Made by a program: the position numbers and the translations under genes. Below, piece after piece: positions 34,761-42,268 of a stretch of DNA of 64,000 bases (within the stretch, counting starts at the first letter, position 1; every line of letters starts with the position of its first letter). Source of the stretch: Thermoflexaceae bacterium (lineage in GTDB: Bacteria > Chloroflexota > Dehalococcoidia > Tepidiformales > Tepidiformaceae). A model generated the notes under the pieces. It had not been told where the DNA came from and made no database searches. It saw nothing but the letters and a program-made list of their open reading frames with translations. Where the stretch lies: the NCBI GenBank assembly GCA_015075555.1, contig JABTUD010000001.1, forward strand, positions 806,001-870,000. The letters are read 5' to 3'.

Positions 34761-35012
34761 TCAGCGGCTCTCGCCGTGACCGGCCTTCTGACGTTCGAGC
34801 CAGCGGCGGCCTGCGGACGTGAGCGCGTAGCTCCGCTCGCCGCGATGGTCGGTGCTCACGACCTGGGCGAGACCGCGGGCACAGAGCCCGAGCATCTGGC
34901 GGTCCAGGTACTCGAGCTCGTCGAGGAACGCCCGGCACTCGGGGCAGAGCCGGGTCTCGAAGTGGCCGTCCTCGCCGTGCGGGATGAGGCGGACCATCGG
35001 CTCGGCCGTCAC
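34761..35012 (-). CDS. Small HTH-like unknown protein
   Basis: An 83-residue protein (GTG start) with LCPECRAFLDELEYLDRQMLGLCARGLAQVVSTDHRGERSYALTSAGRRWLERQ; the second half looks like a winged-helix wing followed by a recognition helix, with a CxxC before it. It overlaps the preceding gene by 4 nt. The function is unknown. Confidence 0.5.
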   Translation of the reverse strand: MTAEPMVRLIPHGEDGHFETRLCPECRAFLDELEYLDRQMLGLCARGLAQVVSTDHRGERSYALTSAGRRWLERQKAGHGESR

Positions 35013-35263
35013 GCCTCACCGTCCTCGTCCGGCCGCAGATCGTAGGCGTAGTCGAAGGCCGCACGGTCGAGGCAACCGTCGAAGCCGTACTCACCGACCT
35101 CGATATCGGCGAGGTGGTGCAACGCCGTGACCAGGTCGGCGATCGTGTCGGTCCAGGCAACAGACGGGTTGTGGTCATCCCCGATGCCGGTCAGTGCCCG
35201 GAACTGCAGCGCGACCTCGCGCGCCGCGTCGATATTGCGCCGGTCGGGGTCTGGCGTTGCCAT
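35009..35263 (-). CDS. Small unknown element protein
   Basis: An 84-residue acidic protein: DAAREVALQFRALTGIGDDHNPSVAWTDTIADLVTALHHLADIEVGEYGFDGCLDRAAFDYAYDL. The tight overlap with the following gene (4 nt) and the close spacing to the preceding one support it as real. No homology recognised. Confidence 0.5.
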   Translation of the reverse strand: MATPDPDRRNIDAAREVALQFRALTGIGDDHNPSVAWTDTIADLVTALHHLADIEVGEYGFDGCLDRAAFDYAYDLRPDEDGEA

Positions 35264-35265
35264 TG

Positions 35266-35769
35266 CTAGCCTGCCTTCCGCCGGTATGGGAGGGTCACGA
35301 CGCGGGAGCCGTTGAGGCAGCCGTCGTCGTGACGGTGGTCCATTCCGGTCGCGTGCTGGATGGCGCGCGACGGCGGGATGGGTTCGGGGTGAGCTCCCGT
35401 TGTCCAGGCTGAGTAGCCGTGGTCGTCGACGTGGAGGTAGTTGCGGGATTGACGGTCCTTGTAGGCGAAGAGCACGACTTCCGCGCCATCGATGTAGCGA
35501 GCCCGGCAACCCATCGCCATGAAGTCGGCGGGGTAGAGCCAGAACCCGCAGCGGCTGGCGTAGTTCCAGAGCGGCTGGAAGCTCAGCGGGTTGAAGTTGC
35601 GCGGCTCGTAGCGGTGCCGGCCCGGGTCAGGCCGCAGCGGGCAACGATCCGACTCAGCCGGGAAGCCAAGCCAGTCGCATCCGGCTCCGCCAGGACCTGT
35701 TCGAGTGCAGTGGAAGACGGGCCCCTCGCCGGGTGGGTAGGGACTCGTTTCGTGGGTGTGGTCGATCAT
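35266..35769 (-). CDS. Unknown element protein
   Basis: A 167-residue protein, starting at an ATG with AGGAGG 4-9 nt upstream; the longer frame to 35826 lacks such a signal. It has several Cys/His residues (FHCTRTGPGGAGCDWLGF, SRCGFWLYPADFMAMGCR, HRHDDGCLNG), suggesting metal binding. It is preceded by a hairpin, so it heads a sub-operon. Function unknown. Confidence 0.55.
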   Translation of the reverse strand: MIDHTHETSPYPPGEGPVFHCTRTGPGGAGCDWLGFPAESDRCPLRPDPGRHRYEPRNFNPLSFQPLWNYASRCGFWLYPADFMAMGCRARYIDGAEVVLFAYKDRQSRNYLHVDDHGYSAWTTGAHPEPIPPSRAIQHATGMDHRHDDGCLNGSRVVTLPYRRKAG

Positions 35770-35810
35770 GGGTGCCTCCTTTGCGCGTTGGAGGGCGGGA
35801 ACACGGCACC

Positions 35811-35837
35811 AAAGAAGCCCGGCCACGCGGCCGGGCT
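35811..35837 (-). terminator. Hairpin terminator between element sub-operons
   Basis: AGCCCGGCC and GGCCGGGCT form a 9-bp stem with a four-base loop; on the minus strand TTCTTT follows. It separates the 53-aa gene upstream from the AGGAGG-led gene downstream. Confidence 0.65.
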
Positions 35838-35873
35838 CTCTGCGATGTGCCGGTGTGTGAGGAAGACTTTCGG

Positions 35874-36035
35874 CTACCGTGCAGCCGCGTCTTCGGCGGT
35901 GGCCCCAGGCGAAAGGGGTTCGGCAACCGCTTCGACGAGCGAGCCGTCGTCGTTGAAGGTCTCCAGCAGGTGCTGGATCACCGCGTCGGGCGAGACCGCT
36001 CCCGCGAAGGTGAACCTGAGCAGGAAGCGACTCAT
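35874..36035 (-). CDS. Small unknown element protein
   Basis: A 53-residue peptide, MSRFLLRFTFAGAVSPDAVI then QHLLETFNDDGSLVEAVAEPL. It follows the DUF932 gene by 13 nt and precedes the terminator, so it is the last gene of that sub-operon. Function unknown. Confidence 0.45.
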   Translation of the reverse strand: MSRFLLRFTFAGAVSPDAVIQHLLETFNDDGSLVEAVAEPLSPGATAEDAAAR

Positions 36036-36048
36036 CGTCGGCCCGGTT

Positions 36049-37047
36049 TCAGGCTGCGGTGAGGAGGTCGTAGACCTGCTGGCGGGCATCGGAGACAGCC
36101 CCTTCGAGCGAGCCGACCATGCGGCGTTCGAGGATCTGCGTGCTCTTGGTGGGGTCAACCCACTCCATCCACTCGGTGGTGGCATTGAAGAGCCCCCAGC
36201 GGTTGTCGAGTCCGCCCGCGCTCACGATCGTCGGGAGCTCCGGCGCGTGCTGCAGGAAGGTCATGAAGCTCTCGTGGCGCCGGCTGGCGCGATTGCGCTG
36301 GCGTTCCGTGAGGCTCACCGTGACCTTCGCCGGGTCCGGCGCCACAAGGTCCACGACCTGCTCGACGTCCGACTGGCCGGCATTCATCTGCGCGAGCTGC
36401 TCAAACCGCCCCATCATCTGGCGCTGCTGGCGGGACACCAGCCCGAGCGCCTGGGCAGCGGACTCGATGTTCGCCTCGGCCGAGGCGGTGTGTCGGATGC
36501 CGATCCGTTCGCCCTTCTCGCGGAGGGCGACGTTCAGGGTGTTCTGGCAGACCACCCGGGTCGAGACGAGCTTCACGCCCAGGCCGCTCGAACCATCGTG
36601 GCTGTTGGTGACGAGGGCGTAAGGCGTGACCGCGTCCGTGCCCGCGATCGTGAAGTCCTCGCCGATGCGGACTAGGATGAAGACCTTGCGCCCTTCGTCG
36701 AGCGCGCCCGCGGTCTCGTACCGGACGCGGCCGTCCGCGAGCCAGCGGTCGATAGCTTTGAAGGCGGTGGCGTTCTGCACGACGGTGTAGCGGCTGCCGA
36801 CGACGCCGAGGACAAAGCCGCTGTCCTCATAGACGGTGGCGAATTTGTCCTGCAGGGCGACAGGCTGCCCATCGAGCATGGTGTAGAGCGGGACCAGCGC
36901 GACCCTGCGGTTGAGGCCGGCGAGTGCGCTGACGGTCTCGGAGTCCTCCATTCCCGGTGGGATGGACTGTCCGAGGCCGTGCCAGCCAGGGCGTCCGGCG
37001 TAGACGAAGGATGCCTTGCCGTTGGTGATTTCGAGGTTGTGTGCCAT
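36049..37047 (-). CDS. DUF932 phage/plasmid-like protein
   Basis: A 332-residue protein of the DUF932 (phage/plasmid-like, TIGR03299) family: residues 2-35 AHNLEITNGKASFVYAGRPGWHGLG, then YTVVQNATAFKAIDRWL, YALVTNSHDGSSGLGVKLVSTRVVCQNTLNVAL and FNATTEWMEWVD near the C-terminus. It is widely carried by plasmids and phages, often beside recombination genes, and its function is unproven. ATG 37047 directly follows a hairpin. Confidence 0.85.
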   Translation of the reverse strand: MAHNLEITNGKASFVYAGRPGWHGLGQSIPPGMEDSETVSALAGLNRRVALVPLYTMLDGQPVALQDKFATVYEDSGFVLGVVGSRYTVVQNATAFKAIDRWLADGRVRYETAGALDEGRKVFILVRIGEDFTIAGTDAVTPYALVTNSHDGSSGLGVKLVSTRVVCQNTLNVALREKGERIGIRHTASAEANIESAAQALGLVSRQQRQMMGRFEQLAQMNAGQSDVEQVVDLVAPDPAKVTVSLTERQRNRASRRHESFMTFLQHAPELPTIVSAGGLDNRWGLFNATTEWMEWVDPTKSTQILERRMVGSLEGAVSDARQQVYDLLTAA

Positions 37048-37070
37048 GGGTGGTTCTCCAATGAGGGTGG

Positions 37071-37098
37071 AGAAGCCCGGCATTGCTACCGGGCTTCT
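37071..37098 (-). terminator. Intergenic hairpin before DUF932 gene
   Basis: AGAAGCCCGG and CCGGGCTTCT form a perfect 10-bp stem with an 8-nt loop, between the 76-aa gene and DUF932. A modest T-content follows on the minus strand; it may terminate or attenuate the upstream transcript. Confidence 0.55.
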
Positions 37099-37154
37099 AT
37101 TGATCGCTGATGGGTCTCCGCGCGGGACGCGGTCTGGTTGTCGGGTTTTCGGGA

Positions 37155-37385
37155 CTACTCGAACAGGTACTCCCAGTCGGCCATGACGTCCTGCGTCACG
37201 GGTGTGGGCTCGTCGTCGTCCCCGACGACTATCACGAGGAGGCGATCCGTGCCTTCCTCGCGGACGAGGAAAGTGACGCCCTCGTGGTCGGTTCGCGGGT
37301 CGTCGGCGATGACCCGGCGCACGGCATCGGCCGGGCTCTCGGCCTCCAGCCAGCCGTACGGGATGGACACGTAGAAGCGTGGCAT
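37155..37385 (-). CDS. Small unknown element protein
   Basis: A 76-residue protein: FYVSIPYGWLEAESPADAVRRVIADDPRTDHEGVTFLVREEGTDRLLVIVVGDDD. It starts 5 nt after the RadC stop and is the last gene of that operon, ahead of the hairpin. No family recognised. Confidence 0.5.
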   Translation of the reverse strand: MPRFYVSIPYGWLEAESPADAVRRVIADDPRTDHEGVTFLVREEGTDRLLVIVVGDDDEPTPVTQDVMADWEYLFE

Positions 37386-37390
37386 CGGCG

Positions 37391-37927
37391 TCACCCCAGG
37401 AGCTTTCGTTCCTTGAGGCTGACGAAGGCGTCGCGGCCAACGATGACGTGGTCGGCGACCTCGATGCCGAGGAGCTCTCCCGCTTTCACGAACTCTTTCG
37501 TGAGCACGATGTCGGGCGGGCTTGGCTCGGGGTCTCCCGAGGGATGGTTGTGGACGAGCACCACCGAAGGCGCGTTGGTGATGACCGCTTCGCGGAGCAC
37601 CTCTGCGGCGCGGAAGTTCACCGAGCTGACGTTGCCCTGGTAGACGAGGACTACGTCCAGGACGCGGCAACGGGTGTCCAGAAGGACGACCCGCACCTGC
37701 TCCTGGAGGAGGTGCTCCATTTCTGGCCGCACCAGCTCGTAGATGTCGGCTGGCCGGGACACGCAACGCCCGAGCGGACCGCCACGAGCAACGCACCGAC
37801 CGTTCGAGCGCAGCTCGGCGAGGAAGCGGAGGTTCTCCTCGACGAGGTGGAGGAGGGCGGCATCGCCACCCTCCTGTAGGAATCGCGCCACCGGCTTATG
37901 CGGCGAGCGGGCCATCGGGCAACTCAT
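37391..37927 (-). CDS. radC: RadC-family JAB/MPN protein
   Basis: A 178-residue protein with the RadC/JAB1 metal-binding motif VLVHNHPSGDPEPSPPD near residue 128 and the upstream Glu in VNFRAAEVLREAV. RadC-type proteins are common on plasmids and phages; their role is unclear (possible DNA recombination or repair, or peptidase). ATG 37927 is taken; ATG 37915 is an alternative. The start lies within the preceding short gene. Confidence 0.85.
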   Translation of the reverse strand: MSCPMARSPHKPVARFLQEGGDAALLHLVEENLRFLAELRSNGRCVARGGPLGRCVSRPADIYELVRPEMEHLLQEQVRVVLLDTRCRVLDVVLVYQGNVSSVNFRAAEVLREAVITNAPSVVLVHNHPSGDPEPSPPDIVLTKEFVKAGELLGIEVADHVIVGRDAFVSLKERKLLG

Positions 37928-38105
37928 CGATGCGGTCGTAGACGGTCAGGTGAAGCGGCCCGTCATTTCGGCGCGGGCCGAGAGCGGTGACCGCGTAGGC
38001 GCGCCAGCCTGGCAGAGCAGGGACGGCCTGCCTCACCTGGACGATCTGGCGTGTGCCGGAACGGGTTTCGATTACCCGCACCGGCTGGCGGCAAAGAAAG
38101 CCCAC
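37896..38105 (-). CDS. Small unknown element protein
   Basis: A 69-residue protein (GTG start) that begins 2 nt after the Rad52 gene's stop and overlaps RadC at its end: FLCRQPVRVIETRSGTRQIVQVRQAVPALPGWRAYAVTALGPRRNDGPLHLTVYDRIDEL. The close packing supports it. Possibly an OB-fold-like beta protein; function unknown. Confidence 0.45.
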   Translation of the reverse strand: MGFLCRQPVRVIETRSGTRQIVQVRQAVPALPGWRAYAVTALGPRRNDGPLHLTVYDRIDELPDGPLAA

Positions 38106-38106
38106 C

Positions 38107-38772
38107 TCAGGCCGCCTTCCGCCGCTGGGCTCCGCGCTCGTTCAGCTCGCTCGCGAGCGCCTTGATGGCGCTGGAGAGTTCGCGCTCCGCAGCGTCATCG
38201 AGGTCCAGTCCGCACCGTTCCTGGAACCAGGAACGCGTGCGCGCTTCGTCGACTCCGAGCCTTTCCGAGAGGGCGACGACGCGCTGACGCATGTCGTCCA
38301 GCTTCGCCGGACTCGCGAGCGTGCCCGGACGACGCTCGTTCAGGCTGTTCCCGAACTGCTGGCCGAACTGCCGGAAAGCCCGCTTGATGCCGTCGGTTGT
38401 TGCGGCCTTCGCCGCGTTGGCATGCGCCTCCAGCGTCCGCTCGGTGACGAAGCCGCAGCCGACGTCGCTCCTCGGCGGGCAACCGTTGACGGTCACCCGC
38501 ACGGCGACGGTGTACATGCCGAGTGCCAGCAGCTCCCCGCTGCTCGCATCGACGACTTCAGCTGCCTGGTATTTGGGTTCGCCGATCAGCTCGGCGCCCC
38601 AGCCTCCGTAGCCGAAGATGCGGTTGGCCTGGTCGATGATGGCCTGGCCTTCGAGGTAGGCGAAGACGCTGCCATCATCTCGTGCGCGCTCGCGGACGAG
38701 CGCGAGGTCGAGCGGCTGCGCGAGAAGGTCGAGGACCTCCTGCGGCAGGCCGCCGGTTGACGGGCTGCTCAT
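38107..38772 (-). CDS. Rad52/22-type single-strand annealing protein
   Basis: A 221-residue protein with the Rad52 core VFAYLEGQAIIDQANRIFGYGGWGAELIGEP (residues about 36-66), followed by TVAVRVTVNGCPPRSDVGCGF and AHANAAKAATTDGIKRAFRQFGQQFGNSLN, typical of phage and bacterial Rad52/22 relatives. It would anneal complementary ssDNA during recombination of the element. It overlaps the primase gene by 4 nt. The C-terminal 60 residues are charged and unlike the core. Confidence 0.85.
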   Translation of the reverse strand: MSSPSTGGLPQEVLDLLAQPLDLALVRERARDDGSVFAYLEGQAIIDQANRIFGYGGWGAELIGEPKYQAAEVVDASSGELLALGMYTVAVRVTVNGCPPRSDVGCGFVTERTLEAHANAAKAATTDGIKRAFRQFGQQFGNSLNERRPGTLASPAKLDDMRQRVVALSERLGVDEARTRSWFQERCGLDLDDAAERELSSAIKALASELNERGAQRRKAA

Positions 38773-39806
38773 GCGGCCCGTTGCCTGGCAGCGCGGGCTT
38801 CGTGGCTCGCCTGAAGGATGCAGCGGGCGAAGATGCTCCGCCCATCGGGATGGCGGCCCAGGCCGTTGAGGTCGGACACCCCCGGTGGGAGTGCGACCGG
38901 GACGGCCCGGTCACCAAGGCGCTTGCAGAGCTCTGCGGTTGCTTCCCGCCCGGCCTCGTCCGGATCGAGGACGAGGTAGACATCCTCGAAACGCTCCAGC
39001 GACTGCGCCACCTTCCCGGGGACGCGAGTCCCGAGCAGGGCGACGGCCCAGAAGCCCCACTCGACGGCAGTGAGCCAGTCGAAGGGACCTTCGGTCACGA
39101 CCACCGCTTCGCCCTTCGCGCTCGCCAGACCGAGGAGTGGCTTTGGGAGGCGAAGGTTGAGGTAGCGCGGCTCCCGATCGGTGAGACGGCGGCCGGTGAA
39201 CCACGTCGCCCGGCCCTCGACGAGCTCGGGGATGATGATTCGCCCGGCGAAACACTCCCGGTCTTCCTCCAGGAGACCGAGCTGGTGGGCGGTCTCACGG
39301 TCGAGGTTCCGGTCGCGAAGCGCGGCGGCGAGGCCCGGTATGCCGAAGCCCAGCCGGAAGCGCCGTACCGTCCCTTCGTGGATGCCGCGCGCCGCGAGGT
39401 AGTCCAGCACCTTCGGTCGCGACCAGACCGCCTCCTCGTAGAAAGCGAGGGCCGTTTCGATGATCGGCGCGGCCCTCATCGGATCGACCTCGGGAACCGC
39501 CACCTTTGGTGGGTGTGGAGCACCTGCCGGCATCGTGGGCACCTGAGCCCCAGCCAGCAGCGCGACCGCTTCCCTGAAGTCCACCCTGTGCAGGCGGCTC
39601 ATGAAGTCAATCACGTCGCCGCCCGCTCCGCAGCCAAAGCAGTAGTAGCTCTGGCTGGCCGGGTACAGGACGAGGCTGGGGCGGCTGTCCCCGTGGAAGG
39701 GACAGACCGCGCTGAGCCTCCCGCCTGTCTGGCGGAGTTCGAGTCCGGACGCGGCGGCCACATCGGCGATGGGGTGGCCGCGGCGGATCGCATCGGTGTC
39801 ATGCAT
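38769..39806 (-). CDS. DnaG-like primase with CHC2 zinc finger and Toprim (second copy)
   Basis: A 345-residue short primase. CHC2 finger near residues 33-64 (AVCPFHGDSRPSLVLYPASQ then CFGCGAGGDVIDF), Toprim near 215-275 (VVVTEGPFDWLTAVEWG and VYLVLDPDEAGREAT). It parallels the primase at 2814-3869 in length, motif spacing and the VDFREAVALLAG segment, so the two elements carry paralogous primases. A hairpin precedes it. Confidence 0.85.
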   Translation of the reverse strand: MHDTDAIRRGHPIADVAAASGLELRQTGGRLSAVCPFHGDSRPSLVLYPASQSYYCFGCGAGGDVIDFMSRLHRVDFREAVALLAGAQVPTMPAGAPHPPKVAVPEVDPMRAAPIIETALAFYEEAVWSRPKVLDYLAARGIHEGTVRRFRLGFGIPGLAAALRDRNLDRETAHQLGLLEEDRECFAGRIIIPELVEGRATWFTGRRLTDREPRYLNLRLPKPLLGLASAKGEAVVVTEGPFDWLTAVEWGFWAVALLGTRVPGKVAQSLERFEDVYLVLDPDEAGREATAELCKRLGDRAVPVALPPGVSDLNGLGRHPDGRSIFARCILQASHEARAARQRAA

Positions 39807-39829
39807 CGGGACACACTCCGCCGCGGGAA

Positions 39830-39855
39830 GGGGCCGCCCCCGAGGGGACGGCCCC
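39830..39855 (-). terminator. GC-rich intergenic hairpin upstream of primase
   Basis: GGGGCCGCCCCC and GGGGACGGCCCC can form a 12-bp stem (one G-U) with a two-base loop between the coiled-coil protein gene and the primase. No T-tract follows, so it may serve as a pause or attenuator. Confidence 0.5.
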
Positions 39856-39880
39856 AGGGAACCCGCGACGGAAATGCCGT

Positions 39881-40885
39881 TCAGGCAGCGAGGGGACGGG
39901 CGCCCTTGAGCGCCTTTACCGCGAAGGTCCGGCCCGGCGTCCAGCTCGAAAGCCCGATGGCGCTGACGACCTTCAGGCGAGTGTCGCTCCCGCTGTCAGG
40001 GACGAGAATCGCGCCCTTGCCGGTGCCGGGGCTGTAGTGGACCGCTTCCAGGAGACCGAGCCTGCGGCAGGACTGGAGCCAGCAGCCGTACACATCGCGT
40101 ACCAGGACGGAGGGCATCCCCGAGAGGTCGAGCCCACCGAGGATCTCGACAGCGTGGCCAGGTTCGCGGCGGTGAAGCCGCCTTGCGTCGGCAAGCGCGC
40201 GCTCGACCTCGAGGGTCTTGACAGCGTGCGCCTGCCGCCGGATGGTGTCATGACACGAGGCCAGTCCGGGCATGTTGGGATTCAGTTTCGACGCAGAACC
40301 CAGCAGCCTGAGGGCCTCGTTATATTTGTGCTCTGATGCCAGCGCCTTCGCACGCTCGATCGCGGCGAGGGCCTGCTCTTCGCGCTGACGCGCCTCCCGC
40401 TCTGTCCGCTCGATGGCGAGCAGCCGCGAGAGGTCTTCCCGCTCCTCCAGCTCGGCCAGCTCCGTCTCGATAGCCTTGAGCCGGTTGGCGGCGACGGTCG
40501 CGACCGCCGACGCGGTGGCCACGAGTTGGTCCGCCTCTGCCTGGCTCCGGGGAAGGAACGCGGTAGCGACGACCTTGAGCGCTCCGTCCACGACTTCTCG
40601 CGCGTCGCGGTCGATCTGCCGATAGCGGCCGGCCTCATCCCTGAGCCGGCGGTGCTGTTCGAGGACCGTCTCGGCCTCTCGACGGGCGGCGCCATCCTGC
40701 TCGCTGAGCCGTTGCAGCTCGCGCGCTGACCGCAGAATGGCCTGCACGAGCTGGTCGGGCTGGTCGTCGAGGGCTGGTGGTGGCATGGCCACCGAGGTCG
40801 TGATGGTTGGCTCCGGATCGCTCGCGAACTCGTCCTGGTATCGGGCGAGCGCGGCGAGGTCCCGAAGGACGATGGACTGGCTCAC
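39881..40885 (-). CDS. Unknown coiled-coil, TPR-like element protein
   Basis: A 334-residue protein (GTG 40885, overlapping the upstream stop as GTGA). Residues about 45-180 are a long charged coiled coil (AELEEREDLSRLLAIERTER and similar). Residues about 200-240 look like a TPR (EHKYNEALRLLGSASKLNPNMPGL), and the C-terminus has LSGMPSVLVRDVYGCWLQSCRRLG. Not recognised. The ORF upstream of the GTG (to 41326) is shadow of the preceding gene. Confidence 0.6.
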   Translation of the reverse strand: MSQSIVLRDLAALARYQDEFASDPEPTITTSVAMPPPALDDQPDQLVQAILRSARELQRLSEQDGAARREAETVLEQHRRLRDEAGRYRQIDRDAREVVDGALKVVATAFLPRSQAEADQLVATASAVATVAANRLKAIETELAELEEREDLSRLLAIERTEREARQREEQALAAIERAKALASEHKYNEALRLLGSASKLNPNMPGLASCHDTIRRQAHAVKTLEVERALADARRLHRREPGHAVEILGGLDLSGMPSVLVRDVYGCWLQSCRRLGLLEAVHYSPGTGKGAILVPDSGSDTRLKVVSAIGLSSWTPGRTFAVKALKGARPLAA

Positions 40886-41505
40886 GATGCTTCTCCTTCC
40901 TGGTAGTCGGTCACCCTCGACAGCGCGAAGGGATCGGTGTCCTGGCCGCGGCCGTTGGCGGCCACGCTGGGCTGGGGCCGCAGCTCGACGATCGAGCCGC
41001 CACCCGTGGCTGGCGCGCCGCGTTCGAGGTCGAGCGCGAGGCTGAGCACCGGCTTGCCGATGGCATCGGCGAACACGGCTGACAGTTGATGACGGAGTGC
41101 CGCGACCAGCTCCCAGTCGCTGACTTCGCGCCCGTTCACCGAGAGCGCAAGCTGGATGACGTAGCGCCTGGCGCCATCTGCCTCGAAGGCGGTGAGCAGG
41201 CCGTTGACCTGCCTGCCGTCGAAGACGACGCGCTGGACGATGATGGCGAGACCGTTTGGCAGCGAGACGCCAAGGGCTTTCGCGTAGCTCCTGGCTGTCC
41301 GCCGGACGAGCCGCCGGAGCTGCCACGCCTCACGGCGGGGAGCGTCGGCGATGATGGTCAGGCGTCGGCTGCGGATGCGGCGGTAGATCTGTCGCACCTT
41401 GCGGGCGCCGGCGATGAGGATGCGCCGGGTCTGTCCCCGGAAGGCGATGGTCCAGCGGCAGAGCAGGCACTGCTGCTTCCTGGACCGGCGTCGTGTGGTG
41501 GCCAT
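40882..41505 (-). CDS. Unknown basic element protein
   Basis: A 207-residue protein with a very basic N-terminus (TTRRRSRKQQCLLCRWTIAF, including CLLC) and a folded C-terminal half (YVIQLALSVNGREVSDWELVAALRHQLSAVFADAIGKPV). ATG 41505 has AAGGAGG 6-9 nt upstream. It opens the visible end of the minus-strand operon with the small membrane gene. Function unknown. Confidence 0.55.
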   Translation of the reverse strand: MATTRRRSRKQQCLLCRWTIAFRGQTRRILIAGARKVRQIYRRIRSRRLTIIADAPRREAWQLRRLVRRTARSYAKALGVSLPNGLAIIVQRVVFDGRQVNGLLTAFEADGARRYVIQLALSVNGREVSDWELVAALRHQLSAVFADAIGKPVLSLALDLERGAPATGGGSIVELRPQPSVAANGRGQDTDPFALSRVTDYQEGEAS

Positions 41506-41526
41506 GTGATTCCTCCTTTTGGCCTT

Positions 41527-41649
41527 TCAGAACGGCCAGCTCTTGACGGCGACGAGCACCGTCGAGCAGACCGCGATGACGATGGCGGCGAGCCGGATGT
41601 GGCGCATGAGCCATCCCTCCTCCCGCACCCGGTAGGGTCTCGATGACAT
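41527..41649 (-). CDS. Small single-pass membrane protein
   Basis: A 40-residue peptide with basic N-terminus and one hydrophobic helix (HIRLAAIVIAVCSTVLVAV). The ATG has AAAGGAG 5-11 nt upstream, a strong ribosome site for such a short frame, and it sits just ahead of the basic protein gene. Function unknown. Confidence 0.5.
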   Translation of the reverse strand: MSSRPYRVREEGWLMRHIRLAAIVIAVCSTVLVAVKSWPF

Positions 41650-42268
41650 GGCTTTCTCCTTTCGGGGATCTGGCGGACGCAGGGAAAGCCCCGCACGGGT
41701 TCCTGCATCTCGGGAAGAGAAGCGGGATCGTGTGAGGCTTTCGTTGGAGCAGGACCTCAACGCGGCCAATGACCGGGAAGGGCACTGCACGACCGAGTCC
41801 ATGCGCGTGGGCTACGGCCGGTTTGAGTTCAGATGGGACGGAATCGTTGGCTATCGCTTGATGGGCTGCTGGTCTCCTTTCGCTGCAGTTCTCGCTGACT
41901 GGTGGATTGATGTCGTTGGCTGGTACTCCTTGCTACTGGATTCCTTCGGTTGCTTGCCCTGGTTCGACTTCAGCCTGGAGAGCGAGCTCGTTTTCCTTGC
42001 GGAGAGATCCCTGCTGCGGTCCCGGATGGGCTTTCCGTACCGGTAGTTCGGTCTGGCAACACCGGCAAGTCGCGATTTCTGGAGGCCAGCCTAGAGGTGC
42101 GGCCGAGAAGGGGCTGCTCTGGCGTAACGGCAGTTGAGGTTGTGAGTTGGCCTGCGAGGGCGGCGAACGACGCGAACCGGGCGGCCGGAGGCCGAAGGAA
42201 GCGGCGAACGACGCGATCGTGAGGCTGCAGGCGGCTCCGGAGCCATTGATTGGCTCTTGAAGCTGCTA
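41650..42268. other. No gene; end of element backbone with a 16-bp direct repeat
   Basis: No coding region is supported. GCGGCGAACGACGCGA is repeated at 42160-42175 and 42201-42216, 41 bp apart, directly beside the decayed transposase; it may be a residue of the insertion or of the element end. Confidence 0.4.

Noticed and set aside
38682-40037. 451-aa plus-strand ORF across the second primase region
   Set aside because: Antisense to a clear CHC2-Toprim primase and to the coiled-coil gene; composition is that of a shadow.
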